From Floccularia luteovirens (lineage: Eukaryota > Basidiomycota > Agaricomycetes > Agaricales > Squamanitaceae): a DNA stretch of 64,000 nt. This document shows positions 32,403-44,423 of this stretch, in pieces (position 1 is the first letter of the stretch; every line of letters begins with the position of its first letter). The notes under the pieces were generated by a model. The model was not told the origin of the DNA. It did not search any database and was given only the letters and a program-made list of their open reading frames with translations. Position numbers and translations under genes: made by a program. The stretch covers positions 1,178,001 to 1,242,000 of the forward strand of contig VSJF01000007.1 of assembly GCA_009739215.1 (NCBI GenBank), read 5' to 3'.

Positions 32403-32578
32403 GATACTTCCGGCGGGGATCCTCAAAAAAAATTTGTGGGTGACTGGGGAGATAGATAAGATTAGATAAATAATGAATTCACGTGAAGCGCATGAGCCAT
32501 CCAACAAATTCACAACTTCTTTTCAACATTTTTGCTGTGGGAGACAACTTTCACGTCTCCTTATTCTTTTCCGCCACC
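32403..32578. promoter_or_regulatory. Bidirectional promoter, CobW / CWH43
   Basis: 176 bp separate two divergent start codons. The CWH43 start has a strong Kozak context (GCCACCATGG). Confidence 0.6.
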
Positions 32579-35500
32579 ATGGCCACTGTCCCTCAGGCAA
32601 TCAAGTTTAGTGCTGCCTCCGTGGCTCGTGTACATACCGTATTAGCTGCTGCTGCATTCGGCACGGCATTATTTATTGGGTCCATATTGCATTTCAAGAA
32701 GATTGTGAAGAACGGCGTCGCGGGATACCCTGACGAATGGTTTCCGTCAGTGTCTGCTACGTGAGCTCCTATTTGACATGTATGCGAACCTGTATGGGCT
32801 CATGGTCAAAAATAGAATTGGAGACTGGTATCCAGAACGAAACATTTTTCAAATCCTTATTGCACTAACCTCTGGTCGGTAATATACATATATTATCGTT
32901 TGAATTGTATTTCATGCTTTAACATCTCTAGGACCTCGATTTGCTCTCGTATTCATGCAGTACTACATTCAAAGAAGCGAATCAATTCTGCCAACTATCG
33001 TTTTTGTATTCGGACTCATCCGGACACTTTCATGTGGGGGATGGGTCTATATCACATCCACTGATGATCATGACGTTCATGATGTGATGATGATCACCTA
33101 TATGGTTTGCAATATTCCTTGGATGTTAGGTGGAGTCGCTTCCACTCCAACGAAGCTTTCCGACGTGCGTCGAAAACGGTAAGGAACATATTTTCATGTT
33201 TGAGTTTGGATAACTTAAGAAAGATTACCAGAAAATCAATTGCAATTCTGTGAGTTTTGAATGTAGTAACCCAAAAAATCATACTGTTGACACACTTCTC
33301 AGTTTCTTCTCTTCTCTTATACCCCTCATATACTATTTCGTCCAGCACAAAGTTTATCGGATACCTGGAGGTGTGTACCCCGGCTTTGGGACTTGAACTT
33401 AATTAAGGCTCCCATAGCCTATACTCGTTACAGTTTCTTTGAATGGGGTCTCATAATTTTTGACATAACATACGATTCAGTCACCGAACAAGAATTCAGA
33501 GAAAGCAACCTACATGTGCGTTGGACGAACTCTACTGCCTTCTCTCAATAAGCTAACGTTGGCGATTAGATGTCTTTAGGTTCTTCGACAATGACTGTTA
33601 GTACTTCAGAACAAATGTATCAGCGTCTTCATCGGCTTGTCTAGCAATTCTTGTCACTGACTTTTTTCCGATCAGCTTGCAGACCAGCACTGAGAACAAA
33701 GAAAATAATGGCACTTCGGAGAAGGCATTATCTGGTACAGAAGCTTTGTCATCTGCTTCCCAAAACGAGGCAGGTGCAGCCAACAAAGATATATCCAGTT
33801 CAAGCATGAAATCACATACTCTCTTACCAACTCTCCATTTTCTTTCAGACGTTTATCTATGTGAGCTACATGTGAACTTTAAGCATTTATTAGGTGACAT
33901 TCTGAGATTATTGTTTGTATCACAGCATACCTCTTCTGGTCTCTCCTAACGTCCCTCATACCCACTCTGTTCTATTTCTCAGTCTGGGAATTAGGACTCG
34001 CGGGTCACGAATCTGCATTATTCACGACACTATCTCCTATGTTTTTGTTTATTTCCCCTCTTCGCAGATGGTTGCGTACCAATGCTGGTCAAGCGACATT
34101 TCACACTTTATCTCTTGTGGGTCTTGCTGCGTATTTGTCTGAAAATCCCTTGCATAGACTGTTTATGGTTGCATTTGCCAATGTAATAACTGTCATGAGA
34201 CAGGCTGCGCAGTGGACAGGGGTACATGGGGCGGATATTGGATATCAGGCATTTGGTGCACCCCCATGACACTGTTTATGTACTAAAGTTACTAACTAAC
34301 GAATTCTGTAGTGACAGGACTTGGACTCATTGTCTCTTCATTATCCAAGCATGCAAACCATGGTAATAATCCAGGTTCGTGCTATCTTAGATCTACGTAT
34401 AAATGCCAAACTGACGAAACCAAATTCAACAAAAGTCTGGCCATTTATAACCGCAAGTTCTGGTGGTTACAATAAAACAGGCCTCTTCCTCGCATGTATT
34501 TCTATTTACAGCCTGTATACTCGGCCCCTCCCACCACCTACTATCAAAGGCAGCAAAGCAACACGTCAACATTTACCATCATCAGATATCTCCACCTCAT
34601 GTGCTGCGCTTCCTTTAGGAAGTCTACTATTTTGCTTGCACCACCACCTGGCAGATGCCAGTACTCTAATTGCTTGGTCTTGGACCGGATACGAGAATGG
34701 TCTTCCAAAAGGACCCTTGCCTCACGTTCACGGAACCCTCACGCACATTGCACAATCTCTTGGTCTTCTAATTTCAGTCATGTCAACCACGTCGCACCCT
34801 GATATCTCAACTTCATCATTCTTTGGTCATCCTTTATGGTTGCTCTACGGGGGTGTTACTGCCTATATAATGTATGGTTTCAGGAATTGGGCCGGGTACA
34901 TCGGGAGTCTGAACCACTCCATATTTTTGATGTCGATTATCCCACTAGTACTTCAACGGGCAGCAGCTACCGGCAAAGTTACAAGGACATATACATTGGC
35001 ATTTTTCGTGTATTGTTTGTTGAATCTCGCGAGTATTTTCACTGTTGCTTATGCTTTTGTCCCTGGTGGCCAATATTTCCGTGAGCGAACTGACTTGTGA
35101 GTACAAACGAAGGTGCTTGTGCACTCAAAGCTGACCTTTCCTACAGGGTAGTCCTCGTGCAAATGGCTTGCATAGCACTCGCATTCACCGGAAGTGCCAA
35201 CAATATGAGACCTCAACTCTATCTACCTGTAGAAGCTGCATCCAGAGTAACGGCCGTCCTTGCATCAACTGTAGTACTTTCTATCCTCGTATCCATGTAT
35301 CACACCCCTGGATCCACGGTACAACCATACAAATCTGGACCTACGTGTCATAAATGCAGGTATCTGGACCGTGCATTTCGGTATCGACAACGAAGGGCAT
35401 GATAGTCAGCGTGGTATGCGGAATCTCATCGGGTATGTGTTACTTCACTATCCTAGGATATAAAGTGAGATACACCTAATTCCTATTACGTTATAGGGAC

Positions 35501-36752
35501 ATGAAATTGGACATTGTCGGTCTTTTGGAAACTGATTTACATGTAAGACACATTCACTGCTTCAAATTACCATTCTCATCGAAAGTCTACAGAGAACTTC
35601 CTTCGGTCACCGGGACTTGTGAGCCTAATTCCAGCTGTCAATACAAGATTATTGAGCTTACACGTATACAATGCAGGACACGCATTATTGTTGAAGATCA
35701 GGTCTTCGTGAGTGCTGGCTTTCATGATCTGCTGTCGAGTTTATTCACGTTTAGCGTACAGAACGTTGATATCGGTCCGGGACCTAACTCACATACTTGG
35801 GGTTGCGTTCTACTCTCTAAGGTTAGATTCTTTGACTATGTCTAACATCAATTAACCCAAATGCAGTTCCCTATCATCAATTCAACACATCACCTTCTGC
35901 CATCTCCTCACGGCGAGTTGGCCCCTGCTATAGAAGCTGTTCTTGATATATATGGAACACCAGTGACGGTTGTCGTTGCACATAACGGACAAGGTGAATA
36001 AAATTCAACTGCGATTCGTGTATCTATTTTAAACCATACTTCTTAGAGGAAGACCCTCTTGATCGTGAGCTACAAGCCAAGGAATTAGCGCGCATTATGT
36101 CCGCCGCGTACCCTCGTCCAGTCATATTCTTAGGTTATGTTGTTACGGTGCCTCATGCGAAGAGACGTAAGCAATTTTGATGTTACTTGCGTAGCTGTGG
36201 ATCTTATCGTATTCCAGCAAACCCGTACGAAATCATGGTCGAGGATGGTCGAGTACACGATATTGACGCTGAAGATATGGACAGGTGGTATGTGATTCCA
36301 TTTCATCAACTGGTAACATCATTACTCACCCTGAACCGGCCGGTCAGGTGTGAATACATATTCTACCGAGGCTTGTATAGAACCTCCTATGCCCGGATCT
36401 CTCGCGGCATCATTACGGACACAGAAATGCAGATAGGACAGTTCGTGCTACCTAAGCATGGGTATAATGTAACGAACGAATCGCAACAAGCACGATATCT
36501 GAGAGCAAGGAAAGAGGAGTTATCCGAAGACCACGTAAGTCGTCTTCCCTGATATCCCTTCTTAAAACTAACCCAATCGTCACTCACAGTGGTTCCCAAT
36601 GGAATACTACGGCAACAAGGACAGCGGAGGAGTAGATGGTCATTTCTACCACGTGTTTAATACGGTATGTACTACAAACTTTATAGTATCATTTATGTTA
36701 ACCGCTTTTCTAGCCATTGTACTACAAGGTTCCTGACGACGCCATTTTGTAA
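32579..36752 (+). CDS. CWH43: CWH43-like GPI-anchor lipid remodelling membrane protein
   Basis: This is a large multi-exon gene. Traced 5' exons are 32579-32760, 32816-32874, 32932-33178, 33303-33370 and 33418-33515. The N-terminal half is a multi-pass membrane region of the PGAP2/Frag1 type ([48 protein letters not shown]). The middle (34440-35100) has many hydrophobic segments. The C-terminal half (35370-36752) is an endonuclease/phosphatase-like domain ([30 protein letters not shown]). This PGAP2 plus phosphatase-fold fusion is the hallmark of yeast Cwh43, which replaces GPI diacylglycerol with ceramide in the secretory pathway. I did not resolve all splice sites near 33520-33700 and 35330-35360. 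The stop is TAA at 36750-36752. Confidence 0.85.
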
Positions 36753-36931
36753 TTAGACCTACTCTGAGTTGTTTGTAAATAAGTTGTGCAAAAAGTAATT
36801 AATCTGATGTATACAAAGTTACGTCACGTGAAATTAGTCATACCCAGTGTCACTAACAAATTTGAAACTACTTTTTGTTAATTACTCCTCCAACTCAACT
36901 CCAACTCGTAAGGAATTTCAGTGCCTTAACA
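36753..36931. other. Intergenic between CWH43-like and Serinc genes
   Basis: 179 bp separating two genes in the same orientation. It must hold the 3' end of one and the promoter of the other. Confidence 0.5.
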
Positions 36932-38870
36932 ATGGGGCTCTTGATGTCTCTTCCTATCGCTGGCGGACTTAGCTCTATAGCAACATCATGTCTTGCTGGT
37001 ATAGCATTCTGCTTCACCTCAACTGCAGGTTAGCAATTGTATTCCATAGCACCCTCCACTCATCAATGTTGAACTCTGAACGTCCGCAGCATCCATGTTC
37101 TTCAAGTCATGCAATTGTAACTCTTCGATTGCAACCCGTGTTGGGTTCGCTGTAAGTTTATGTGCTAGTGGTTTTGTATATCCATCCCAACAAAATACAC
37201 TCCACAGATCATATTTTCTCTTAATTCCATGCTAGCATGGTTAATGAAGACGGACCTCGCAATCAAACAAATAAGGAAGTGGAGTTTTGATTACATTAAA
37301 ATGGAATGTGCTGGGGAAAAGTGCTATGGTGTGCTTGGGGTATGCATCCGCGTCCAGTTTGTCATTACAGCGCGAAGCTTACTTTTGACACAAGGTCCAC
37401 AGGATCTGTTTTGCACTGTCCTTGTATCATATCTTGCTTAGTCTCTCCCTGATTGGTGTTAAAGATACTCGAGACAAGCGATCCGCATTGCAGAACGGGT
37501 GAGTAACCCGAACTTCTAGCGCAATCAGTGTGTCCATGTTCATTTGTAAATTAGATGGTGGGGGCCAAAAGCTCTCCTGTGGCTCATCCTCGTTGTTGTC
37601 TCTTTCTTCATTCCGAACGGATTCTTCATGTTTTGGGGGAACTATATTGCCCCCATCGGTTCCACGATATTCATTCTTCTTGGTCTTGTTCTGCTTGTCG
37701 ACTTTGCCCATTCATGGTCAGAAACATGCCTCGAGAATTGGGAAAATTCGCCCACGTCTTCTAATTTGTGGCAGTGGATTCTGATTGGATCCACAGCTGT
37801 TATGTATGCTTTTACGATTACTCTCACTGGCCTTCTCTATGCGTATTTTGCCGGCTCAGGCTGTACACTCAATCGTTTCTTCATATCATTCAACCTCGCA
37901 TTGTCCATCGTAGCTACTTTGATGTGTATACATCCGACTATCCAGGAACACAATCCCCGATCTGGACTGGCACAATCAGCCATGGTAGCTGCGTACTGCA
38001 CTTACCTTATCGTATCTGCCGTCAGTAATCACGCTCACGAGTCTTCAAACTGTAATCCACTCAGGAACAACTCTGGTTCAGCACAAAGAACCCGGAAATT
38101 GGTCTTGCTTTTGGGAGGCATTTTCACCTTCGTAGCAATTGCATATTCCACAACTCGTGCTGCAACTCAAAGCCGGGCCTTGGTTGGCAATGGTAAAAAA
38201 GGGCGTATTCAGCTGCCGGCTGATGGAGAAGGCCATGCAGAAATGGGTGTTGTAACTACACAACCTGGAAGAACTGAGACCCCAAGATATCAAGCTTTAT
38301 TAGCAGCTGTTGAGGCGGGGTGATTATGCTTCTTGCTTCATAACTAATGTAGCTGATAATCTCTCAGCGCTATTCCCGCATCTGCTTTGGATGATGATGA
38401 TGACGACGACGAAGAGGCAGATGGCATAGATGACACGCGGGACGATGAACGCACTGGAACACGTTACAACGTTAGTCCACCGCTTGACATATTATTTTGC
38501 CATACTGACTTCTTTTAGTATTCCTGGTTCCACCTTATGTTTGCTATTGCATCAATGTATGTGGCGATGCTCTTGACGGACTGGTACGCATATCTTTTTT
38601 TGTATGAAAAGTGTAAATCTAACCCCATAGCAATCTAGGAACGTTGTATCCAAGAATCCTATATCTGGCCCAGTAGACCCTGATGCAGATGTATATATTG
38701 GACGTTCAGAAGTTGCGATGTGGATGAGGGTTGTATCAAGTTGGGTTTGTATGGTCCTATACATGTGGAGTCTAATTGCACCTGTGTTTATTCCTGACCG
38801 GTAAGCATTTTACTTCCAAACATTCTGTGAGGTGACGTTTCTACATGTTCGCAGATTCGATGACATATAA
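36932..38870 (+). CDS. Serinc/TMS1 family membrane protein
   Basis: A multi-exon gene starting MGLLMSLPIAGGL and ending PDRFDDI. Serinc hallmarks include the Cys-rich segment after TM1 (SCNCNSSIATRVGFA), NSMLAWLM, WWGPKALLW, MFWGNYIAPIGSTIFILLGL and DFAHSWSE. The conserved tail reads YSWFHLMFAIASMYVAMLLTDW. About ten hydrophobic segments are visible. An acidic Asp/Glu run (38388-38415) lies in the last cytoplasmic loop. Serinc proteins are integral membrane proteins linked to serine-derived lipid handling and lipid scrambling; the exact activity of the fungal protein is not settled. Introns are 50-70 bp. The largest exon is about 37553-38322. Confidence 0.9.
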
Positions 38871-40950
38871 TCCTCTTATTGTGTTCTGTATGTGAAATGT
38901 ACAATTATGGAAATGTCTCATACCTACCAACTTTCGGTTCTTAAAAGACAATTATGCGAATAATATCTTTCAATGTGGTTGTTGGTGGGATTGCACTATG
39001 CATGAAGCAAACGTGCTCGGTTTCATATAACTTAAGTTGAGACACTATTTTCAATCTTTATCTGACTCAAGCCTTATTAAAGTTTCAGTTGTGAGAAGCA
39101 CTCATAAAATAGAAAATGAGGCAGCAATTTTAAGGAGTTCGCGTGAGACTCGGCTATTGTTCGGCATTATAATTTATACAACCAACAGTTGAACAACTGC
39201 TAAAATTAGTACAAATCATCCAACAGTTACCGGATTGTTCCTTCAGATTTTCGCAACCGATGGGAACCATTGAACAAGTACTACTGTATCATTGACCATC
39301 ATCCCGGTCAGTCACGGATTGGTCATCGTGACAGCTACATTACATAAGTGATTCAAGTAGAGGTCTGCTATGTGATCTCGTGTTCAATCTCCGACAAGGC
39401 AGCATCGGCATGCGTGACAGTTTATACTATACAAAAGGTCGCCTACAAAATATCTTAGGCATCAGTGCAACGGATGTTGGTATATGGGGGGTGACCGAGA
39501 TGCTGGTCAACGATAGTATGTTGTAAAAAGTTAATTACGGGGGTATGTATACTTACGGCCCCGTCAGTACAAGTTTCCTTGAATCAAGTCAGATCTTCAG
39601 ACTTTGTCACACCCTGCAATCCCAGCAAAACTTGTACAATTGGTCAGGTACCGTAACAGCTGATGTAGCATTCGTAATAACGTCATGGCGTTATAGTTTT
39701 ATTCAGACGCATATATAATCAATATTTCACTTTAATGCATACTTGCATACTTCCTTTATATCATCTGGGTTCGCCATCGAGAGTACATGATGCAGATACT
39801 GCGCGCAACGCTGGGATACCTGTCTTAGGACATTGCTGGAATACACTTATCCTCCAACTCACGTAACTCTTCCAGTTTTGTGCCCTCTCCCATAAAAATC
39901 CCTATTTCTTTCAAGATCTCAACTGCAATCGGCTTTCTCGGGAGTAAAATGTGCCCTCATTGCTTTCCCAAGATTGTCGATTTATTCCTTGGGATGTCAC
40001 TCATCATGACAAGGTAGGTACAGTAGATTTGGATAATACAGTTATGAACGGTTTGGGGCATTAACAACTATGGTTTCTGTGACTACTGCTCTGGTTAGAC
40101 TCCACTGAAAATGTAAGAGTCCACAGCAGTAGCAGGAAACTTGGGCACTGGGAATGATCACCGCGAAGGCACAATACCGAGATCCTCAATAACCACTCCT
40201 GATTGCTGCTTGTTGGGGAAGCAGACCAATATTTAAATAATCTGAGACTTGTATACCTGTCTTTCAATACGAGTGAACATCATGTAAATCATTTGGGGGA
40301 GAATATTTATGACTCTTGTCGTCTTTGGATCATCCAAATTCTGCATATGTCACATCATTCTACTTAATGCGTATCCCCTCGGTCGTTTCAGGAAGAGATT
40401 TGGTAAATCCCGAACAATCTATGGTGATGATCAATGAGTGCTAGGATACGTTGAAATGTCCCATGATCGGATTCCCTTAAGTGTGACTATGTTTATTTTC
40501 ATGATGTGCTTTATAATGATGCTAAGTAGGTTCACTCTTCCGTATTTTTTACAGACAATTATCGAGTTGAATTGGTCTAGTGCTTTTGACGCTCCTATGG
40601 ACACTGTCTAGTCATTGCTACACACGTTATAGAGCTCTTCAGAACCACCTTCATGCAAATAGTTGGGATCTCTGTTTCAACGCCGGCGAACCAATTAAGA
40701 CCATAAAAGACGATTCGTTACCTGTTTTATCCTTTTTTTAGACAATCTGTTGCAACCCTTGTTCGCAACGATTGTATCCGCATCTCCTTATGTTTTCCAT
40801 CAGACGAGTACCACATGTGTGCGCGATAAACCGCAAACAAAAACCGTTCCTCAAGATCCTTCCCCCTTTTTGCATTTTTCGACTCGATCCAACTCTTTCC
40901 TTTCTTTTAAAATTTGGTGCTGGCATAGTAGGTAGCGAAAACTCACTTGA
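38871..40950. other. Long intergenic region, no gene seen
   Basis: 2.1 kb without an ORF above 70 codons or a recognisable RNA gene on either strand. It presumably holds the promoter of the membrane-protein gene at 40951, including a pyrimidine-rich stretch at about 40855-40910. Confidence 0.55.
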
Positions 40951-42556
40951 ATGTCCACTACCGTTGTAGACGACACAGAGTCTAGCATCGTTTATTCCGG
41001 AAGCTGGCAGGAGTTTACTGGGTCTTCACGTCAGTGGGAATCGACTGTTCACGCGACGTCCCAGATCGGCGCAACCGCGACTTTTCAATTCGATGGTATT
41101 AACCCCCATTATTTCACCTGCACAGTAGAATTTAACCGTTCAGCAGGTCCAACTGTCACAGTTTTTGGCACTATCCCGATAGGCACTGGGGTGACCCAAG
41201 CAGAATACAGCATTGATGGAGCCCCTCCTGTTAGTGTTTCTAAAACGTCAGGGGCCGACGCAGTATACGCCGATCAGTTTTTTTTCTCTGGTCTTTTGCA
41301 AGATGGTCAACATACTTTGGTTATTACGAACAAAGCAAACACAGCAGACCTCATGATTGATCGCATTGAGTTTCTACCATCGCAAAATACACCAGTAAAT
41401 CAGCCCACCCCTCCACCTCCACCTCCACCTCCAGCTCCGTCCCCAGCCCCAGCTCCGGCAACTTCCTCGTGAGTCTTTTGCTGAAATACTTGCCTTTTTA
41501 CTTCGAAATTTTGACCATAGGATTTCAGCCGGACCGTAATCACTGATAATAACACTTCTGCATTTCCTAGTCCAACTCCCACTACAGTTCCAACACTATC
41601 TGGAACAAATCTCGATACCCAAAATACCAAAAGCACTTCGCAACCTTCTGGTAATATACCCACAGGCTCTTTGACAGATAGCCTGAGTTCCGTCATTTCT
41701 TCATCAAAGTCTGTGGTTACACGCTCTGAAAGTGTTTTGACCGTTACCAATTTATCAACGCAATCTATTGGAGTATCTAATGGTGCTCTGCAGACAGACC
41801 CCTCGTTGCCCCAGGCAACTACGACCGAGATCTCCAGCTCCAGTGGTTCAAGCTCTAAAAACATCCCAATTGGTGCTATAATCGGTGCTGTAGCTGGGGG
41901 CCTGTTGTTGTTTATTCTTCTATTAACCATATTCCTTGTCCGACGAAGGAAGTCAACGAAACGTGTTCAATCAATATTGATCGAAGGTGGTCAACAGTGT
42001 AAGAACAATTTACTTGATCTTGTATTATAACAGATATTAAATATATGCCACAGCATGGCTACAGAGAAGCGACACTCACAGCTACTCGGAGATGGCTGAA
42101 AATTCTCCAATCAATCCTTTTCACATTAACCAAGCGGCACAGATCACCCATACGGTGCAACGCACTCCTCCTCTCACAAACCCCTATCACCAGGACAACT
42201 ATTCCAATTTCGAAGCTGATTTCGCTGGACCAAGTTCAATGCTTGAATCATCAACTCTTGGAACTGGTTTGAATGTGGCATTATTGGTTCAAGACTCTAA
42301 ATCACAGTACATGTACGAGAGTCAGGAGTTCACACCCAACGCATCATCTGTATCGTTAAATTACGACTCGTCTCTGCAAGGGTCTTCCGAATCATTTGAA
42401 GGCAGAAGTCACTATTTATCATCAAATGCCACCCAATTCCAAGGTCAATCCCTTAGGCACAGCGCTATGATGGAAGCAAATAATGGGATACCTCCTTCTG
42501 TTTATGGTAGTGTTTTGCCCTCAGATCCATATGATGCCCCGCCCGCGTACCACTAG
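40951..42556 (+). CDS. Single-pass membrane protein, unrecognised (basidiomycete type)
   Basis: Three exons (40951-41468, 41571-41998, 42054-42556) give 482 residues. Residues 1-150 are beta-rich and look like a galactose-binding-like jelly roll (IVYSGSWQEF, ATATFQFDG, YSIDG, HTLVITN). Next come a poly-Pro run (about 152-165) and a Ser/Thr-rich stalk (175-265). One transmembrane helix (about 271-293) is followed by RRRKSTKR, giving N-outside topology. The last 180 residues are an Asn/Ser/Gln-rich cytoplasmic tail ending DAPPAYH. No N-terminal signal peptide is visible. The layout suggests a plasma-membrane sensor or adhesion protein. I assign no function. 42557-43089 beyond it is the convergent 3' region shared with the aldolase gene. 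Confidence 0.75.
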
Positions 42557-43089
42557 ATTTTGATTTGTTGTTATGACCCATCGCGAAAGAGAGAAGATCC
42601 ACTACAGGAGACACCTATCTGATTATCACTCATTACTCTACACTCATTACTTCCAACACACTCTTTTTATTTGAACACACAGATATTCTGTAACTCAAAC
42701 TTTTATTTTCTGCCGTTAAACTGGGCACTCTCAGTTTAGCCTGTTCATTTGTATGATTATACCAATAAAATTATATGTTGGTGGTCCTGTGAAGCTTTCG
42801 GTGAAGTGTCGTAGTTGTGATCATCAGGTAAGTACGACTCAATGTACCAGTGTTGTATACATAATGTCGGATGATCAATGCAGCTGGCAGCTCGACATCT
42901 TCACCAGCTTTCTTGTCTTTGAATGGCAATAGCTTTCCCAAATGTTGATAACTAATCGTGCTGTGTTGTCCTGGGGGTTATGCATTATGATCAACAACGG
43001 TCTATGCTCAGCGCTCAGATGTTATGGACGATATCCCATTCCCATAAGTCCCAACATTGTGCGGCATGTGTAAGGTCATACATGTACAA

Positions 43090-44184
43090 TCATAGGGATT
43101 TTTCCATAGCAATCAGCTCCTCGAGGGTTTGGTAATATTTATTTGCTGTCAACCCTTGTGGGTCAACAGATTTTAAAGGACCTCTAACCGCAGGTGTCCC
43201 ATATCCAAAGTTCTTAGAGATGACAGCCTTGATACCACCTATTCCGCCGACCCTTGAGGCAGCCCAATCGCCATGGCCCAGCTTTGCTTGTAATTCCATT
43301 GCTTCTTTGGTGTTTCCCTGTTCGAAGAGATTGTAAAGGTGGCTGTGTAGCTTCGGAAGGAGGTTGACCAGAGCAGCAATAGTACCCGCACTCCCAGCAA
43401 GCAAGCCGTGCAAAAACGCATCAGTACGACCCGCGTAAACTGAGAATTGGGTAGAAGAGAAAGTGGATGTTAGACGATGGATTTTGCCAATGTTTCCACA
43501 TGAGAGCTTGGTACCAACAATATTAGGGTGCTTTGCTAGCGCCGAAATAATGTCAGAATCAAGGTCTTGGCCGGCAGTGACAACGGGAAAATTGTATATC
43601 ATGGTAGGAATCGGAGACGCATCGGCAACCTAAGGTGTAAGGGTTGAGAAATGAGATGATTTTGTCGACAATGTAATTAAACCTACTTCCTGATGGAAAC
43701 GTAGAATATTATCTGTGGACATTTGCGGCGGCCAGGTTGAAGGGGTCAAAACAAGGGCGTGAGACGCTCCTGCTTCTTTTGCATCTGTGCAGAGCTTTTT
43801 GGTTTCGCGGGTGGATTGGGCACCAGTGCCCGCAATGACAAGAACATTTCGAAAACCGTTCTCATCTAGGGTAGAACGAGTCAGAGAAATTGCTGCTTTT
43901 CTTTCATCGTGTGACCTTTGAAGTATCTTATCATTAGGTAGATGCTGCAAGGAATGTTATGACTTGCAGGTGTTGCGCTTCCCCATTCGACCCCTGCACT
44001 AATATTCCAGTAACTCCACCCTTGCATGATCATTAACTCTATTTCTCACATAAGTTAATCGAATAGTTCTTACTTTTGCCAACCGCAGAATATGTGCTTT
44101 GATGGATGGAACGTCAAATTCTTCATTCTCATCGAAAAAGAGAACCGCGGGAACATAGACTCCTGGTGGAGGTGGGCTTGACAT
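43090..44184 (-). CDS. DHDPS/NAL-family aldolase
   Basis: Four exons (44184-44074, 44020-43968, 43915-43687, 43629-43090) give 310 residues, the normal family size. The fold motifs are present: GGVTGILVQGSNGE (substrate loop), the YNFP block with catalytic Tyr143, and Schiff-base Lys172 in GTK. The second intron (43916-43967) is GC-AG (GCAAGT donor) and restores QHLSHDER. These class I aldolases make or cleave pyruvate-derived keto acids. Fungal members include 4-hydroxy-2-oxoglutarate and 2-keto-3-deoxy sugar acid aldolases, so the substrate is not fixed by sequence. An in-frame upstream ATG at 44214 could add ten residues. The gene diverges from MGM1. Confidence 0.9.
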
Positions 44185-44423
44185 GGTTTTCTCGAGCGTT
44201 GGTTTGCAATCCAAGTAATCGATGGGTTGAGTTGATCATGGTGAGAATGGTAGTTATTCAGATAAGATAAGATAAGATCCATGGAGATCATTGGCTCATT
44301 TTTATTTGGTCAAAACATGTGTTCGGCAAAGTCTCACTGCCAAAACCTTTCAAAGTCGTGAAGCATTGTCTCGACAGCCTAGGAGCATCCGGAGTCAACG
44401 TTGTGCTCATCAGCGAACTCTGA
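44185..44423. promoter_or_regulatory. Bidirectional promoter, aldolase / MGM1
   Basis: 239 bp separate the two divergent starts. It includes a GATAAGATAAGATAAGAT run (about 44260-44277), that is, repeated GATA core sites. Confidence 0.55.
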
